In this document: piece after piece, positions 31,555-43,590 of the stretch | Layout: every line of letters begins with the position of its first letter | Numbering within the stretch: the stretch's first letter is position 1 | Origin: Aquarana catesbeiana | Taxonomy: Eukaryota > Chordata > Amphibia > Anura > Ranidae | NCBI RefSeq assembly: GCF_042186555.1 | Contig: NC_133328.1 | Span: forward strand, 618,959,592-619,023,591 | Length of the DNA: 64,000 bases | Direction of reading: 5' to 3' | Program-made: the position numbers and the translations under genes | Notes under the pieces: model-generated | Told to the model about the DNA's origin: nothing | Database searches by the model: none | Seen by the model: only the letters and a program-made list of their open reading frames with translations

Positions 31555-32420
31555 AAGTCCAGCTCCAGCTAAAACTTTAAAGGCAACTTCTTCCTTTTGC
31601 AAGGGTCCAACTTCGGGCAGCTAGAAGATTATCCCCTTGCATTGGACTATGCCTGAACTGCAGGGGTAAATTGCTTGTTTTGGTCTAGTGCAGTTTGGTC
31701 TCTACTACTATGGAGCACTACTTCTCCCACTGACACAAACAATAAAATTCATGCCACTGAAACCAGCATTGGAGCACTATTTCTCCCACTGACACCAATG
31801 ATGGGGCACTATTCCTACCACTGACACCAATGATGGGGCACTATTCCTACCACTGAAAGCAATGACGGGGCACTATTCCTCCCACTGATACCAATGATGG
31901 GGCACTATTCCTCCCACTGAAAGCAATGACGGGGCACTATTCCGCCCACTGACACCAATGACGGGGCACTATTCCTCCCACTGACACCAATGATGGGGCA
32001 CTATTCCTCCCACTGAAAGCAATGACGGGGCACTATTCCGCCCACTGACACCAATGACGGGGCACTATTCCTCCCACTGACACCAATGATGGGGCACTAT
32101 TCCTCCCACTAACACCAATGATGGGGCACTATTCCTCCCACTGACACCAATGATGGGGCACTATTCCTCCCACTGATACCAATGATGGGGCACCATTCCT
32201 CCCACTGACACCAATGATAGGGCACAATTCCTCCCACTGACACCAATGATAGGACACTATTCCTCCCACTAACACCAACAATGGGGCACTATTCTTCCCA
32301 CTTCCACCAATGATGGGGCATTATATCTCTAATACCCATTATGGGGCACAATTTAGTGATCTGAGGTTATCAAGCATAGCCCTTCATTGGGTGTGATGAC
32401 GCTGAGGGACAGTCCACTGC
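31555..32420 (+). mobile_element. TIR-type repeat carrying a 32-bp minisatellite
   Basis: Flanks of the array resemble 8820-9475 inverted: GACGCTGAGGGACAGTCCACTGCCAGAG on the right matches CTGGCGGTGGACTGTCCCTAG near 8990. Thus the same element type, here with an expanded core. Confidence 0.65.
31705..32340. repeat. 32-bp minisatellite CACTGACACCAATGATGGGGCACTATTCCTCC
   Basis: About 20 tandem copies with a GAAAGCAATGACGG variant that recurs at regular spacing, giving a higher-order unit of several copies. The same unit forms the array at 38640-39290. Confidence 0.95.
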
Positions 32421-32784
32421 CAGAGCAAACAACAAGCTTTTAACGGTCAACGGTTCATGAATGCAATGCACAGGCTCCTGCAGACACTTCCCCAGTCCCA
32501 GGCCCGTATGAAGGTATGGACCTTTACGTTAGGGAACTGGAAGAAGTAATCAATGGACTACAAGTGTGGTGACCTTATCGCATTTGTGCCCCGTTGAGAT
32601 CTACGAGTTCCTCTCCTGCGGTGACAGATGGGACTTGTAGTCTTCCATTAACAGATCTCTATAAATGGATGATATGGCTGTGCATGTTATACCTTAAATA
32701 CGGGCGTACAATGAAACATGGCCCCAAAGGTGGACTTACCCTACAAGTACATTTGTAGGCCCCAAACCCAATCACAGCACTTAC

Positions 32785-33078
32785 CAACCACCACTTGTAT
32801 GTGCTCTCTGACAGTAGGTTGTTCTGCTTGGTCAGAAATGGCAAAACGGTCTGATTAAACCTCTCATCGAACCAAGGAGACAATTCGGCCTCAGAAACGC
32901 ATGTCTCGCAGCCACACGGCCTCCGCATAGACGCGATGAACCTCACGAAGGGGCCTGAGAACCGAAAGTATTTCTCTGAGTTCTGGGTGAAGTTCAAGAG
33001 AAAAGAGGTGATGGTAATGGCAAAAAAAGCCAAAGCGACTGCAAACAGCTTCAAGTTCCTGTGCCTCAGGGCCACCAT
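32785..33078 (-). CDS. st3gal1: Alpha-2,3-sialyltransferase, first coding exon (ST3GAL1-like)
   Basis: 294 nt, 98 codons, from ATG (33078-33076, context ATCATGG with A at -3 and G at +4) to the GTAAGT donor after 32785, phase 0. The protein begins MVALRHRNLK (short basic cytosolic tail). A hydrophobic signal-anchor follows at about residues 10-27. The stem includes CGCETC, then SPWFDERFNQTVLPFL and TYKWWL, both strongly conserved in ST3GAL1/2. FNQT and LNFT are N-glycosylation sites. A type II Golgi membrane protein. Residues such as the MV.LR.R.LK start favour ST3GAL1. Confidence 0.95.
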
Positions 33079-33432
33079 GATGGGTTTCCGATCACTGTTC
33101 CCTCAGTCAAATAAATCCAACAGGAAGTCAACGCCGTGGCCCAGAGCCTTTAAAACAATGTCATCTGGTCATAATTCCAGCCTTCGCTGCTACTCCCTCC
33201 TCACCCACATGAGTCTGGATCCCAGAAACACATGAAGTAACTCTACTTCCGAGAAAGGGATTTTAAAATATTCCAGGGTAATTATCAACACATCGTTCTA
33301 TCTCTGTAGGCTTCGGCGAGCAGAAGACTCAGACTATCCCTAAGACTCAGCCGGGTCCGGAGAACGTTTAGATCCTCGTGAAACAAAACTACGTAGAGAG
33401 AGAAGTTTCTAATAATCTTGCCGGTTTCATTC
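33079..33432 (-). other. st3gal1: Probable 5' UTR of the sialyltransferase exon
   Basis: Upstream of the ATG, a good splice acceptor (TCTCCTTGTCTTCTCTCTC, then TACACAG) ends at 33433 on the minus strand. This suggests that an upstream non-coding exon is spliced to 33432. The leader contains several upstream ATGs with short uORFs, including overlapping 10-codon and 6-codon ones near 33236-33190. Mammalian ST3GAL1 also has non-coding upstream exons. Confidence 0.5.
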
Positions 33433-33689
33433 CTGTGTAGAGAGAGAAGACAAGGAGACCGTTAGCTGTGCTTTAGCTGTCTGGCTAGAAGAAGAATGAC
33501 TAATATCTCCAGAGGGCAGACAGGAATAAGGATGACTAGATTAAAACAGCCCGGTAAACAAGACCAGGAACCGTGTAGGAACAGGAAAAAGTTGTTAGAC
33601 TAAACCTCATGGTATTTACATGACCATCAAATCAGAGGAAGGTGGCAGTGCCTTTAGCTTGACAAGAAAGGAAGGAAAAGAAAACGTAA

Positions 33690-33862
33690 AAGTATAATTA
33701 AACCTTCATTAAAAAAGGGTATGTAAAAAACAGCCAAACCTTCATTAAAAAAATGTATACAAAATAAAATCTGCATTATAAAAATGTATGTAAAATACAA
33801 CTAAATTTTCATTATAAAAATGTACATAAAATACAACTAAAAATTTTCATTACAAAAATGTA

Positions 33863-33896
<34 letters not shown>

Positions 33897-34740
33897 GAAA
33901 TCTTAATTATAACCTTAACTATAAAAGTGTATACAAACTACCTCTAAACCCTCATTACAACAAAAGAATTTAAAATACAACTAAACCTTCATTTAAAAAT
34001 ATATATATGTACAATAAAACTAAACCTTTAGTATAAAAATGCATATAAAATACAACTAAACCTTCATTTAAAAAAATATATGTAAAATAAAACGAAACCT
34101 TTAGCATAAAAATGGATATAAAATACAACTAAACCTTCATTTTAAAAAATATATGTAAAATAAAACGAAACCTTTAGTATAAAAATGCATATAAAATACA
34201 ACTAAACCTTCATTTTAAAAAATATATGTACAATAAAACTAAACCTTTAGTATAAAAATGCATATAAAATACAACTAAACCTTCAATTTAAAAAATATAT
34301 GTAAAATAAAACGAAACCTTTAATATAAAAATGCATATAAAATACAACTAAACCTTCATTCTAAAAAATATATGTAAAATAAAACGAAACCTTTAGTATA
34401 AAAATGGATATAAAATACCACTAAACCTTCATTTTAAAAAAATATATGTACAATAAAACGAAACCTTTAGTATAAAAATGGATATAAAATACCACTAAAC
34501 CTTCATTTTAAAAAAATATATGTACAATAAAACTAAACCTTTAGTATAAAAATGGATATAAAATACAACTAAACCTTCATTTTAAAAAATATATGTACAA
34601 TAAAACGAAACCTTTAGTATAAAAATGTATATAAAATACAACGAAACCTTCATTGTAAAAATGTATGTAAAATACAACTAAATAGCCATTATAAAAAATA
34701 TATGTAAAACACAACTAAAATTTTATTTTTTAAAATGGAT
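33690..34740. repeat. About 73-bp AT-rich minisatellite
   Basis: The unit is two related halves: AAAATACAACTAAACCTTCA(TTTTAAAAAATATATGT) and AAAATAAAACGAAACCTTTA(GTATAAAAATGCATAT). Around 14 units, with a long A-run near 33866-33896 and degenerate edges. Confidence 0.92.
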
Positions 34741-34844
34741 GTAAAAGTCTAACTATAATCTTCATTATATGCATATTCATATACTAAAAACATAAAAGCA
34801 TAAATAAAAAATAAGTAGACAAGAATAAAATAAAAACTACAATA

Positions 34845-35585
34845 AAAAAGGCTTTTGCTGCAATACTCAACCTCAATCTGGAGCTGCCTTCTGCTGTATT
34901 TCTACTCTGCCACTAGCTGTCCTCAGTATTGTGGGTCTGAAAGATGACTAACAATTCCTCTGAGCCCAGGCTGTTATGCACCCGACCCCAGCCTGCGACT
35001 GGACATTAAAGGAGACGCAGTGATAAGATCATCTTCCGGTCACTCTGCTCTCTCCTCCTATCAGCAGGTTCCTAGTCAGCACATGAACTGATTTGCTTCT
35101 TGTGCTGCTTCCTTCTTTCCTAGTCTAAACTCTGCTGTGCAGTGACTGCAAGAGGCTGATATGAAGTCAAATTCAAATACTTACACTGCTTGTAGCTTTG
35201 CTTGCAGTAAAGTGAGCAGCAATCACGCACTGGGTGCGGTAAACGGTATTTGTGCCGCGTCTTCACCGCCTGACACGGAGGACGCATGATCAAGGTTGTA
35301 GCAACGAACATTTCTGCTGCCTATAAACATTGCTGATAAATAAAGTCTCTCTTTATTTTCACTTGTAGCAGAAGACCTCGTAGTAATCTCAGGATTTTTC
35401 TCCAAGAATTATACACCTCCCCTCCAGCTGACCTCCATGTTTTGGCAGTCACAACATTTTCAAAACCGCTTATGGCGAAGTAGAGAAGTCGGAGCCAACA
35501 AGAGCAATACATGTAATGAAAGTGCTGAGCATATACTTTACAATGCTGGTTCCATTAACTCCTTCCATGTCACATAGTCCCACAG
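34845..35585. other. Non-coding DNA, no family recognised
   Basis: Ordinary-composition sequence upstream of the gene. No exon-like splice-framed ORF or repeat was recognised; ORFs of about 60 codons lack domains. It may be an older mobile element. Confidence 0.3.
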
Positions 35586-35587
35586 GA

Positions 35588-35690
35588 CACGGAATTGTCT
35601 AAAGTGACAGTCAGTGTCCAATTTGTCCGCCGCAATATCACCGTCCCGCTAGTCACTGATTGCCGCCATTACTAGTAAAGAAAAAATATG
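35588..35690 (-). mobile_element. Fragment of the AGAGCTTTCTTTTGGTGG repeat family
   Basis: GTGTCCAATTTGTCCGCCGCAATATC and GATTGCCGCCATTACTAGTAA match 55155-55220, an inverted copy of the element seen complete at 61566-62561. Confidence 0.7.
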
Positions 35691-35764
35691 TCCACGAATT
35701 TCATTTGAAAAATCTGGTCACCTTAGTCTATGAGTACATTTCCAGAAGGGAAGGGGGATTTGTG

Positions 35765-37555
35765 CTATGGTATTAACCTCTGCACCTGCGTTACTTACTA
35801 CTGACCTCTGCACCTGCATTACTACTGACCTCTGCACCTGCGTTACTACTGACCTCTGCACCTGCGTTACTACTGACCTCTGCACCTGCGTTACTACTGA
35901 CCTCTGCACCTGCGTTACTACTGACCTCTGCACCTGCGTTACTACTGACCTCTGCACCTGCGTTACTACTAACCTCTGCACCTGCGTTACTACTGACCTC
36001 TGCACCTGCGTTACTACTGACCTCTGCACCTGCGTTACTACTGACCTCTGCACCTGCGTTACTTACTACTGACCTCTGCACCCTGCGTTACTTACTACTG
36101 ACCTCTGCACCCTGCGTTACTTACTACTGACCTCTGCACCTGCGTTACTACTGACCCCTGCACCCTGCGTTACTTACTACTGACCTTTGCACTTTACGTT
36201 GCTTACTACTGACCTCTGGACCCTGCAGTACTTGCTACTGACCTCTGCACTACTTACTACCGACCGCTGCACTTTACATTATTTACTACTGACCTCTGCA
36301 CCCTGCGTTACCTACTACTGACCTCTGCACTTTACGTTACTTACTATTGACCTCTGCACTCTGCAGTACTTGCTACTGACCGCTGCACCTTGCATTACTT
36401 ACTACTGATCTCTGCAGTACATACTACTGACTTCTGCACCCTGCGTTACTTACTACTGACCTCTGCACTTTACGTTACTTACTACTGATCTCTGCACTTT
36501 ACATTACTTACTACTGACCTCTGCACTCTGCAGTACTTGCTACTGACCGCTGCACCCTGCGTTACTTACTACTGGCCTCTGCACTCCTTGCTACTGGCCT
36601 CTGCAGTACATACTACTGACCTCTGTACCCTGCAGTACTTACTACCGATCTCTGCACTACTTGCTACTGACCTCTGCACCCTGCGTTACTCACTACTGAT
36701 CGCTGCACCCTGCATTACTACTGACCTCTGCACTCTGCATTACTACTGGCCGCTGCCCCCTGCGTTACTTACTACTGACCGCTGCATTCCTTGCTACTTG
36801 CCTCTGCAGTACATACTACTGACCTCTGCACCCTGCAGTACTTACTACTGACCTCTGCACCCTGCATTACTACTGACCTCTGCACCCTGCGTTACTTACT
36901 ACTGACCTCTGCACCCTGCGTTACTTACTACTGATCCCTGCACCCTGTGTTACTTACTACTGATCTCTGCACCCTGCGTTACTTACTACCGTTAGCAGCA
37001 CCCTGCGTTACTTACTACTGACCTCTGCACTCCTTGCTACTGGCCTCTGCACTACATACAACTGACCTCTGCTCTACTTACTACTGACCTCTGCACCCTG
37101 CAGTACTTACTACTGTCCCCTGCGCCCTGCAGTACTTTAAACTCACCTCTGCACTCTGTATACATACTAGTGCCCCCTACTCTCTGGATTACTTACTACT
37201 GACCTCTGCACTCCTTGCTACTGGCCTCTGCAGTACATACTACTGACCTCTGTACCCTGCAGTAATTACTACTGATCTCTGCACCCTGCGTTACTCACTA
37301 CTGATCGCTGCACCCTGCATTACTACAGACCGCTGCCCCCTGCGTTACTCACTACTGATCGCTGCACCCTGCATTACTACTGACCTCTTCACCCTGCATT
37401 ACTACTGACCGCTGCCCCCTGCGTTACTTACTACTGTCCCCTGCGCCCTGCAGTACTTTAAACTCACCTCTGCACTCTGTATACATACTAGTGCCCCCTA
37501 CTCTCTGGATTACTTACTACTGACCTCTGAGTTCTTCCTAACTTAATGCTGAATT
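35765..37555. repeat. 24-28-bp minisatellite GACCTCTGCACCTGCGTTACTACT
   Basis: The left part (about 35780-36060) is eleven nearly perfect 24-bp units. To the right the unit becomes CTGACCTCTGCACCCTGCGTTACTTACTA (27-29 bp), increasingly diverged, with AGTACTTGCTACTG variants. A 93-bp segment (GTCCCCTGCGCCCTGCAG to the next TACTACTGACC) occurs at 37115 and again at 37436. ORFs on both strands reflect the 24-bp period. Confidence 0.95.
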
Positions 37556-37724
37556 CTGAGTTGCAGAACACGGACCCCTGAACTTTGCATTACTTACTGC
37601 TGACCTCTGCACTCTGTTACTACTACTTTGATTTTGAGAGAAAGTTCTGAGTTTTTTTTCTGGACTTTGTGGATATCCCTTGACTTTTAATAAATGAGGG
37701 TCATCAATCTGAATCCTAAGCAGG

Positions 37725-37960
37725 ACACTATCTGCATGGAGTTTGCATGCTCCCCCTGTGCCGGCGTGGGTTTCCTCCCATACTCTGAAGACATGCTATT
37801 AGGATATTTGGCCCTTGTCTAAATTGGCCCTAGTATGTACAGGTATGAATAGGAGATCGGGACCTTAGATTGTAAGCTCCTTGGTGGTAGGGACTGATGG
37901 GAATGTACAGTATGGAAATTGTTGGCTCTATATAAAGTACCTGTTCTAATTATTAATATA
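37725..37960 (+). mobile_element. Vertebrate dispersed repeat with GCGTGGGTTTCCTCC core
   Basis: CATGGAGTTTGCATGCTCCC, CTGTGCCGGCGTGGGTTTCCTCC, then CTTAGATTGTAAGCTCCTTGG and GGCTCTATATAAAGTACC. This is a repeat type I know from many lower vertebrates, with a SINE/LINE-like 3' part. Class uncertain. Confidence 0.6.
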
Positions 37961-38079
37961 CCACTTACAGGCATCTTTTGCCCCAGTTTATAGATAAGCA
38001 CTACAAACGTCCCGATTGGGTTATAAGGAGTTAGAAGTGAACATGAAATTCCTTTTCTAGTGCCCTTTGGATGTCACAA

Positions 38080-38400
38080 TTCTGATCCCTGGTAAAAGCG
38101 GTGAGTCAGGAGAACGGCGGTGGAGCCGGACGACACGCGTCTGTCTGAGATTTCATGGCGCTTAGTCAGGGGATTCCAATTGAAAAGGCCGGGCCATGGA
38201 AGGGCGAGCTGCTATGTCAGTGTCAGGGCTTCATGGTGGCAGGAGAGTCATAAATGAAAGAACGTCTGGCCGGGACGGGTCACTGGAATCTGCTGATGTC
38301 ATATCTCATCAGTATACAGGCCTGGGAGAAAACACCGGCTGTACTGGGAAGGCAGAGGAAACTCATTTAAAGTGCAGCTTCGGCTAATGGGACAGCTGAA
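38080..38400. other. Unassigned DNA
   Basis: About 320 bp without recognised repeats. The 63-codon ORF at 38196-38387 has no family features and no splice-site support, and is not called. Confidence 0.3.
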
Positions 38401-38554
38401 GCCTTTCTATGTATAGGAATGGTTTGGCTCGCCAAATGATTTATTTATTTATTTTTTTTAGAGTGATGTACAACAGTATAGTCTATATGTGTACACAGCA
38501 CCTTTCAGAGCCTGCAGATCCGGGGTCACTGCCCCACCCCCTGTTTGTGCTTTA

Positions 38555-39300
38555 GACCAGTAGTCTCCAAACTGCAGCCCGGGGGCCAGATGGGGCCCTT
38601 TGCTTGCCTTTATCTGGCCCTTGGGGCACTTTTCCTTCCATTGACACTAACAATGGGGCACGGTTTCTCCCACCGACACCAATGATGGGGCACTTATCTT
38701 CCACTGACACCAATGATGGGGTACTATTCCTCCCACTGACACCAATGATGGGGCACTTTTCCTTCCACTGACACCAACAATGGAGCACTATTCCTTCCAC
38801 TGATACAAATTAAGGGGCACTGTTCCTCCCACCGACACCAATGATGGGGCACTATTCCTACCACTGACACCAATGATGGGACACTATTCCTACCACTGAC
38901 ACCAATAATGGGACACTATTCCTACCACTGACACCAATGATGGGGCACTATTCCTACCACTGACACCAATAATGGGACACTATTCCTACCACTGACACCA
39001 ATGATGGGGCACTATTCCTACCACTGACACCAATAATGGGACACTATTCCTACCACTGACACCAATAATGGGACACTATTCCTACCACTGATACCAATGA
39101 TGGGGCACTATTCCTACCACTGACACCAATAATGGGACACTATTCCTACCACCGACACCAATGATGGGGCACTATTCCTACCACTGACACCAATGATGGG
39201 GCACTATTCCTACCACTGACACCAAATATGGGACATCATTCCTCCCACTCACAACAATGGGGCACTATTCCTCCCACTAATACTATTGATGCATGGTTTA
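38555..39300 (+). mobile_element. TIR-type repeat with 32-bp minisatellite, second copy
   Basis: Begins ACCAGTAGTCTCCAAACTGCAGCCC, the inverse of the end of the copy at 8820-9475. The core 38640-39290 is about 20 units of CACTGACACCAATGATGGGGCACTATTCCTAC with an alternating AATAATGGGACAC variant. The same repeat is expanded at 31705. Confidence 0.85.
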
Positions 39301-39517
39301 CTCCTACTGACGCCAGGCCAATTTCTACTCCCAGTAGCCACAGTCCGGCCACCCAAGTCTGGAGGACAGTAGACTGACCCTTTATTTAAAGCTGAAATTA
39401 AATATATTCCTGAATAGCCAAACATTGATATAAATCCAGTTGGTGTGTACTGAATGCCTTTGAAAAAGCCAGATATTACCTTGTAAACGTAGAGGTGACA
39501 TCTTCCCTGTGCTGTAC

Positions 39518-39890
39518 TTAGCCTGTGCAGAAAGCAGAGCTGTGGGAGGAGCTCAGCAGCTCCACCCTCTACAGGCTGCCTGCAGAGAACTACAAGAGGG
39601 GGGCGGAGACAAGACCAGTCACCCTGCACAAGGAGAGAGAGCAGAGCTGTGGGAGGAGCCATGTAGCCCCACCCACCACAGGCTGCCTACAGAGAACTAC
39701 AGGAGGGGGGCGGAGACCGGTGTGCCCCCCGTAGGAAGCGGCTTCTTATATGGGCGCATTGAGAAGAGGAGGAGTGAAGAGCACCGGCGGGGGACCCCAG
39801 AATAGGAGGTTTGGGGCCACCTTTGCACAGAGCTGGTAAGAGTATAAGAGGTTTGCTTTTTGTTAAAAAAAATGTAAGCTTTACAATCAC
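39518..39890. mobile_element. Repeat with a tandem duplication of about 105 bp
   Basis: AGCAGAGCTGTGGGAGGAGC ... GAGAACTACAAGAGGGGGGCGGAGAC occurs twice in a row (39533- and 39640-). The right side (GGGGACCCCAGAATAGGAGG, CACCTTTGCACAGAGCTG, then TTTACAATCACC) shows it is a relative of the TTAA family (53790-54282). Confidence 0.6.
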
Positions 39891-39896
39891 CCTCCT

Positions 39897-40222
39897 CCCT
39901 CTTAACACCTATACCGGCTAATCTGTGTATGAAAGATTTATATGCTTCCCTTTTCTCAGCCGGCTCCAGTCCAGTCACATGATCCCCTGTGTCAGTAAGC
40001 GGCTGCAGGGGAGAGGGGGGAGTGCCCACAATAGATGGCCCATAGGAGCCTATGGGTGACATCACCGCTCTCCTACATTGCCAGCCGCTGAGCGCTCCCT
40101 CCTCTATCCCTGCTCCGCCGCTCACTGACACAGGGGATCATGTGACCGGACTGGAGGAGTGGCCTGCAAATAGGCAAGTATATCCATCTTTCTTACACAG
40201 GATAGTCAGCATAGGTGTTAAG
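39897..40222. mobile_element. Palindromic MITE (CTTAACACCTATACCGG ends)
   Basis: The left end CTCTTAACACCTATACCGG and right end CAGCATAGGTGTTAAG are inverse. So are the inner arms CCAGTCCAGTCACATGATCCCC and its partner near 40133-40160. Confidence 0.8.
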
Positions 40223-40265
40223 AAAGGGGGGGTGGAGGGGACAGTTTATTCTGAAATTCTCCTTA

Positions 40266-40687
40266 AAGGGTCAGTTCACACCACATGCAGTCCAGTGCGT
40301 TTTTTTTTTTTTTTTCTGCACCAAAAACGCATGGAAAGTAGGTTATATGGTTTTCAATGGCATAGTTCACACCAGTGCTTGCAGTTCCAGTGCATTCCAG
40401 AAATAAAAAATAAAAAAAGTAGAACATACTGCATTTTTCCTGCACTGGACTCGACTGGAACGCTGTAAAACGCATAAAAAAAAACGCACTGGAACGCACC
40501 TAAATCTCGCTGGAACATACATGTCCCTATTTAAGGTTAAGAAAAAAGAGGGGGGGGAAGCACTTTACTGCAACAAAACGCACCAAAAACACAACAAAAA
40601 AAGCCCTGGAACGCATCAAAAATGCTGCATGCAGAAAAGCACCTGGAACGCACCCGGACTGCGTTTGTATGGTGTGAACCGGCCCTT
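40266..40687. mobile_element. MITE (AAGGG...GTTCACACC ends)
   Basis: AAGGGTCAGTTCACACCACATG and ATGGTGTGAACCGGCCCTT are inverse; TTA precedes the left end. The interior has repeated AACGCACTGGAACGC words. Member of the TTCACAC-ended group. Confidence 0.8.
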
Positions 40688-41284
40688 AAAGCAAGATGCG
40701 CAGTGAGTAGCTGCAGCAGGGGCTGATCAGCATCCGACATTTGTGAACACAGCCAAGAACTGCGCAGGCATCTCCGAGCCAGCATCTCAGTCCAAATCAA
40801 TAAAGTCCTGAGTGCGAGGTTTGTATACCGCACCAGCAGAGGTTTTCGTTAGATCATCATGTGGGGGTGTCGCCGCCCTCGTACTCGCCATATGGCGTCT
40901 GGTTGCGCTGTGCCGAATTCTTTATTTATGTTGTTTATGGAACTCTTATCTGTGTGTACATCAAATAAACATTTATACTTTAAAATGGCTTAAAAGGTGC
41001 CCACATATTTCCTTATTATATAGCCTCTACTAGATGTAATATAACAGGAAATACGGATCAGCAAGCATATAAAAAAAGTGTAAAAGATAACATTGTTCCT
41101 TTTAAAAGACACCTGGCCATCGAGTTCAACAGAAAGAAATCATCTTGTGTCCCCAGAGCCCTAAACCAAGTGATACTAAACACTCACTGTAATGTACATG
41201 GTCTCTTCTATGTCTGGTATGGATGATGGCACTGGAATTGTTTTGCTTGAAAAAAAAAACAAAAAAATAAATAAATAAAAACAC

Positions 41285-41766
41285 TAGTGGTGCACCGAAA
41301 TGAAAATTCCCGGGGCCGAAACCGAAAATTAAGGATGCACTTGGCCGAAAATCGAAATTGAGAAAACGGACAGTTTAAAAAAAAAAATTCAATCGAATTT
41401 ATAATTATTGTGGCTGCTGGATTTGCATTAAAGTCAACAGGGCGTGTTTTTGCAATGAAATCAATGGGACGCGATTTTGCATGAAAGTCAAAAGGACCGT
41501 TTTTGCATTGAAGCCAATAGAATGCAATTTTGCACTGAAGTCGATGGGAGGCAGCATGCCAATATCAGTACTTTTTTTTTTTTTCTCTTCTCTATCGCCA
41601 AAACTTCGATAACCCTATTTTGTCCGATCATTTTTGGCGGTGCATCCCTAACAAAAAAAAAAACAAAACAAACAAAAAACACATCTAAGTACATTTTTCC
41701 TAATGGATATACAGCTGAACCAGATCTTTCCCAGCCTGTCTGCAGGGAAACATAAGCAAGGGGAGC
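41285..41766. mobile_element. hAT-like repeat (TAG..GTGCACCG end) plus flank, tandem copy 1
   Basis: TAGTGGTGCACCGAAATGAAAA to GGCGGTGCATCCCTAA at about 41650, then an 86-bp flank (ACATCTAAGTACATTTTTCCTAATGG... AACATAAGCAAGGGGAGC) that recurs after the second copy at 42255-42350. Interior units of TTTTGCATTGAAGTCAATGGG. Confidence 0.65.
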
Positions 41767-42350
41767 GATTTTGCATAGCAGTCAATTGGGCACAATTTTG
41801 CGTTTCAGCCAATAGGGGTTGTTTTGGCATTGAATTCAATTGGACGTGATTTTGCTATGCAGTCAATAGGGGGTGTTTTGGCATTGAATTCAATGGGACA
41901 TGATTTTGCTATGCAGTCAATAGGGGGTGTTTTGGCATTGAATTCAATGGGACGTGATTTTGCTATGCAGTCAATAGGGGGTGTTTTGACATTGAATTCA
42001 ATGGGACATGATTTTGCTATGCAGTCAATAGGGGGTGTTTTGGCATTGAATTCAATGGGACTTGATTTTGCTATGCAGTCAATAGGGGGTGTTTTGGCAT
42101 TGAATGCAATGGGACATGATTTTGTATTGAAGCCAGTGGGACACAGCATGCCATTATCGGAACCTTTTTTTTTTTTTCTATTGGCAAAACGCTGATAACC
42201 TTATTTTCAGCGGCCAATATATCGGTGCATTCCTAAAAAAAAAAAAAAATTATACACATCCAAGTACATTTTTCCTAATGTATATACAGCTGTCACATGT
42301 CCCGGATCTCTCCCAGCCCCTCTATAGGGAAACATAAGCAGAAGGAGCTT
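41767..42350. mobile_element. Tandem copy 2 with expanded 54-bp minisatellite
   Basis: About six units of GATTTTGCTATGCAGTCAAT + AGGGGGTGTTTTGGCATTGAATTCAATGGGAC (41840-42120), then GGACACAGCATGCCATTATCGG and CGGTGCATTCCTAA, as in copy 1, and the duplicated 86-bp flank. ORFs of 114-123 codons on both strands are artefacts of the 54-bp period. Confidence 0.8.
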
Positions 42351-42469
42351 CTAGTCCTCTGCTTCTGGTCACATGTTCAAAATAAAAAAATAAAAAAACA
42401 CAGCCTTTGGAATACAGAATAAAAATAATTAATATCAATAAACGGTCTTAAAAATTGTCACACACATAT

Positions 42470-43310
42470 AGATTTGAAATCAAATCTTTATTACCTATTG
42501 GCAGTAACATATTGTGGGCAAATTTCTACCAATCACAGGCTGTGTCACCCCCCCTCCAGCCTGTGTCTTAGAATAAGAGGGTGGTGAAGCCTCTATCAAT
42601 CTACATGTAATATCCCACCCCCAACTCCAATTATGTTTAGCTGGTTAGTGGGTATGGAGGAGGAGGAGGGAGGGAGTGGGCTGTCATTTACCTCTGTGTA
42701 TACACCCACAGGTGTGACTCTATAGTCACATGGGCTGCTCAGATGTGATAGGGAGGAATTGTTCAGCATAGAAACTCACAGGAAACTGAGCATGTGCAGA
42801 GCTGACCACACTGCTCTGTAAAATCCCTAGCTGAATTGGAGACATGGACAGAAGGGGGAGATAGAGAGCAGCGGGATCAACCAGGTTTTTTGCAGAATAC
42901 AGAAAACAAATCTCAAAGTGATTGAGTATAAACAGCATGTAATATACCATTTATTGATTTTTTTTGTGATGTGGGTTTAGTGACATTCTAATTTAGAAAA
43001 CGCAAACACCGGTTATAAAGCACAGTCCAATTTCCAGACAAACAATTCCATCCTGATCCCCCGAGGCAATTACGTTCCTAAATCAACAAGCCACAATATT
43101 GTTCGTTAGAAGTATTATCAGTCATTTATGTGTTGTGTATTTAGAAACAAATCTAACATGTTTTGAACAACCCAAATCAGCTACAATAGGACTATTCCAC
43201 ATTCTTCCAGCTTTTACTGTAAAGAATCCTTTCTGTATGTGAGTGCTATAGGTCCTTTCTACCAGGTGCAAAGAGTAACCCCCCCCCCCAACATTAAAGT
43301 GAACAACTTC
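42470..43310. other. Unassigned repeats, including a GATCCCCCGAGGCAAT fragment
   Basis: 42470-42950 is a non-coding block with no recognised ends. 43040-43080 matches the amphibian repeat at 27526-27768 (CATCCTGATCCCCCGAGGCAATTACG). Confidence 0.4.
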
Positions 43311-43384
43311 CTATCCAGTTTACTATATGGACTAGATGTATTTTTACAAGATAAAAATTAATTTAAAGGCCAACTCTGGACCAA

Positions 43385-43590
43385 TTTTTCACATTAAAGG
43401 CCTCATACATATTGGGCAGAAAAAAAAAGTCGCTTTTATAGGAGTGTGTTTTTAGCCTGTAGACGCACCTGTACGTTAGTCTGTGTGTACATGCACACAT
43501 AGGGGTTTACCGATGTTATAGAAGAGGAACGTTTACAGGCTGAAAAAAACAACATCATCACCAGCTTGTTTAGGAGAGGAGGAAAAAATG
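43385..43590. mobile_element. Fragment with AAAGGCCTCATACATATTGG end
   Basis: Its end resembles the terminus of the fold-back element at 3457 (AAAGGTCTCATGCACACCGG); the rest is diverged. Confidence 0.4.

Noticed and set aside
35718..36081. ORFs on both strands with perfect 8-residue repeats (QRSVVTQV, TTDLCTCV)
   Set aside because: A 24-bp DNA period gives open frames on both strands; no start context, splice signals or neighbours support a gene.
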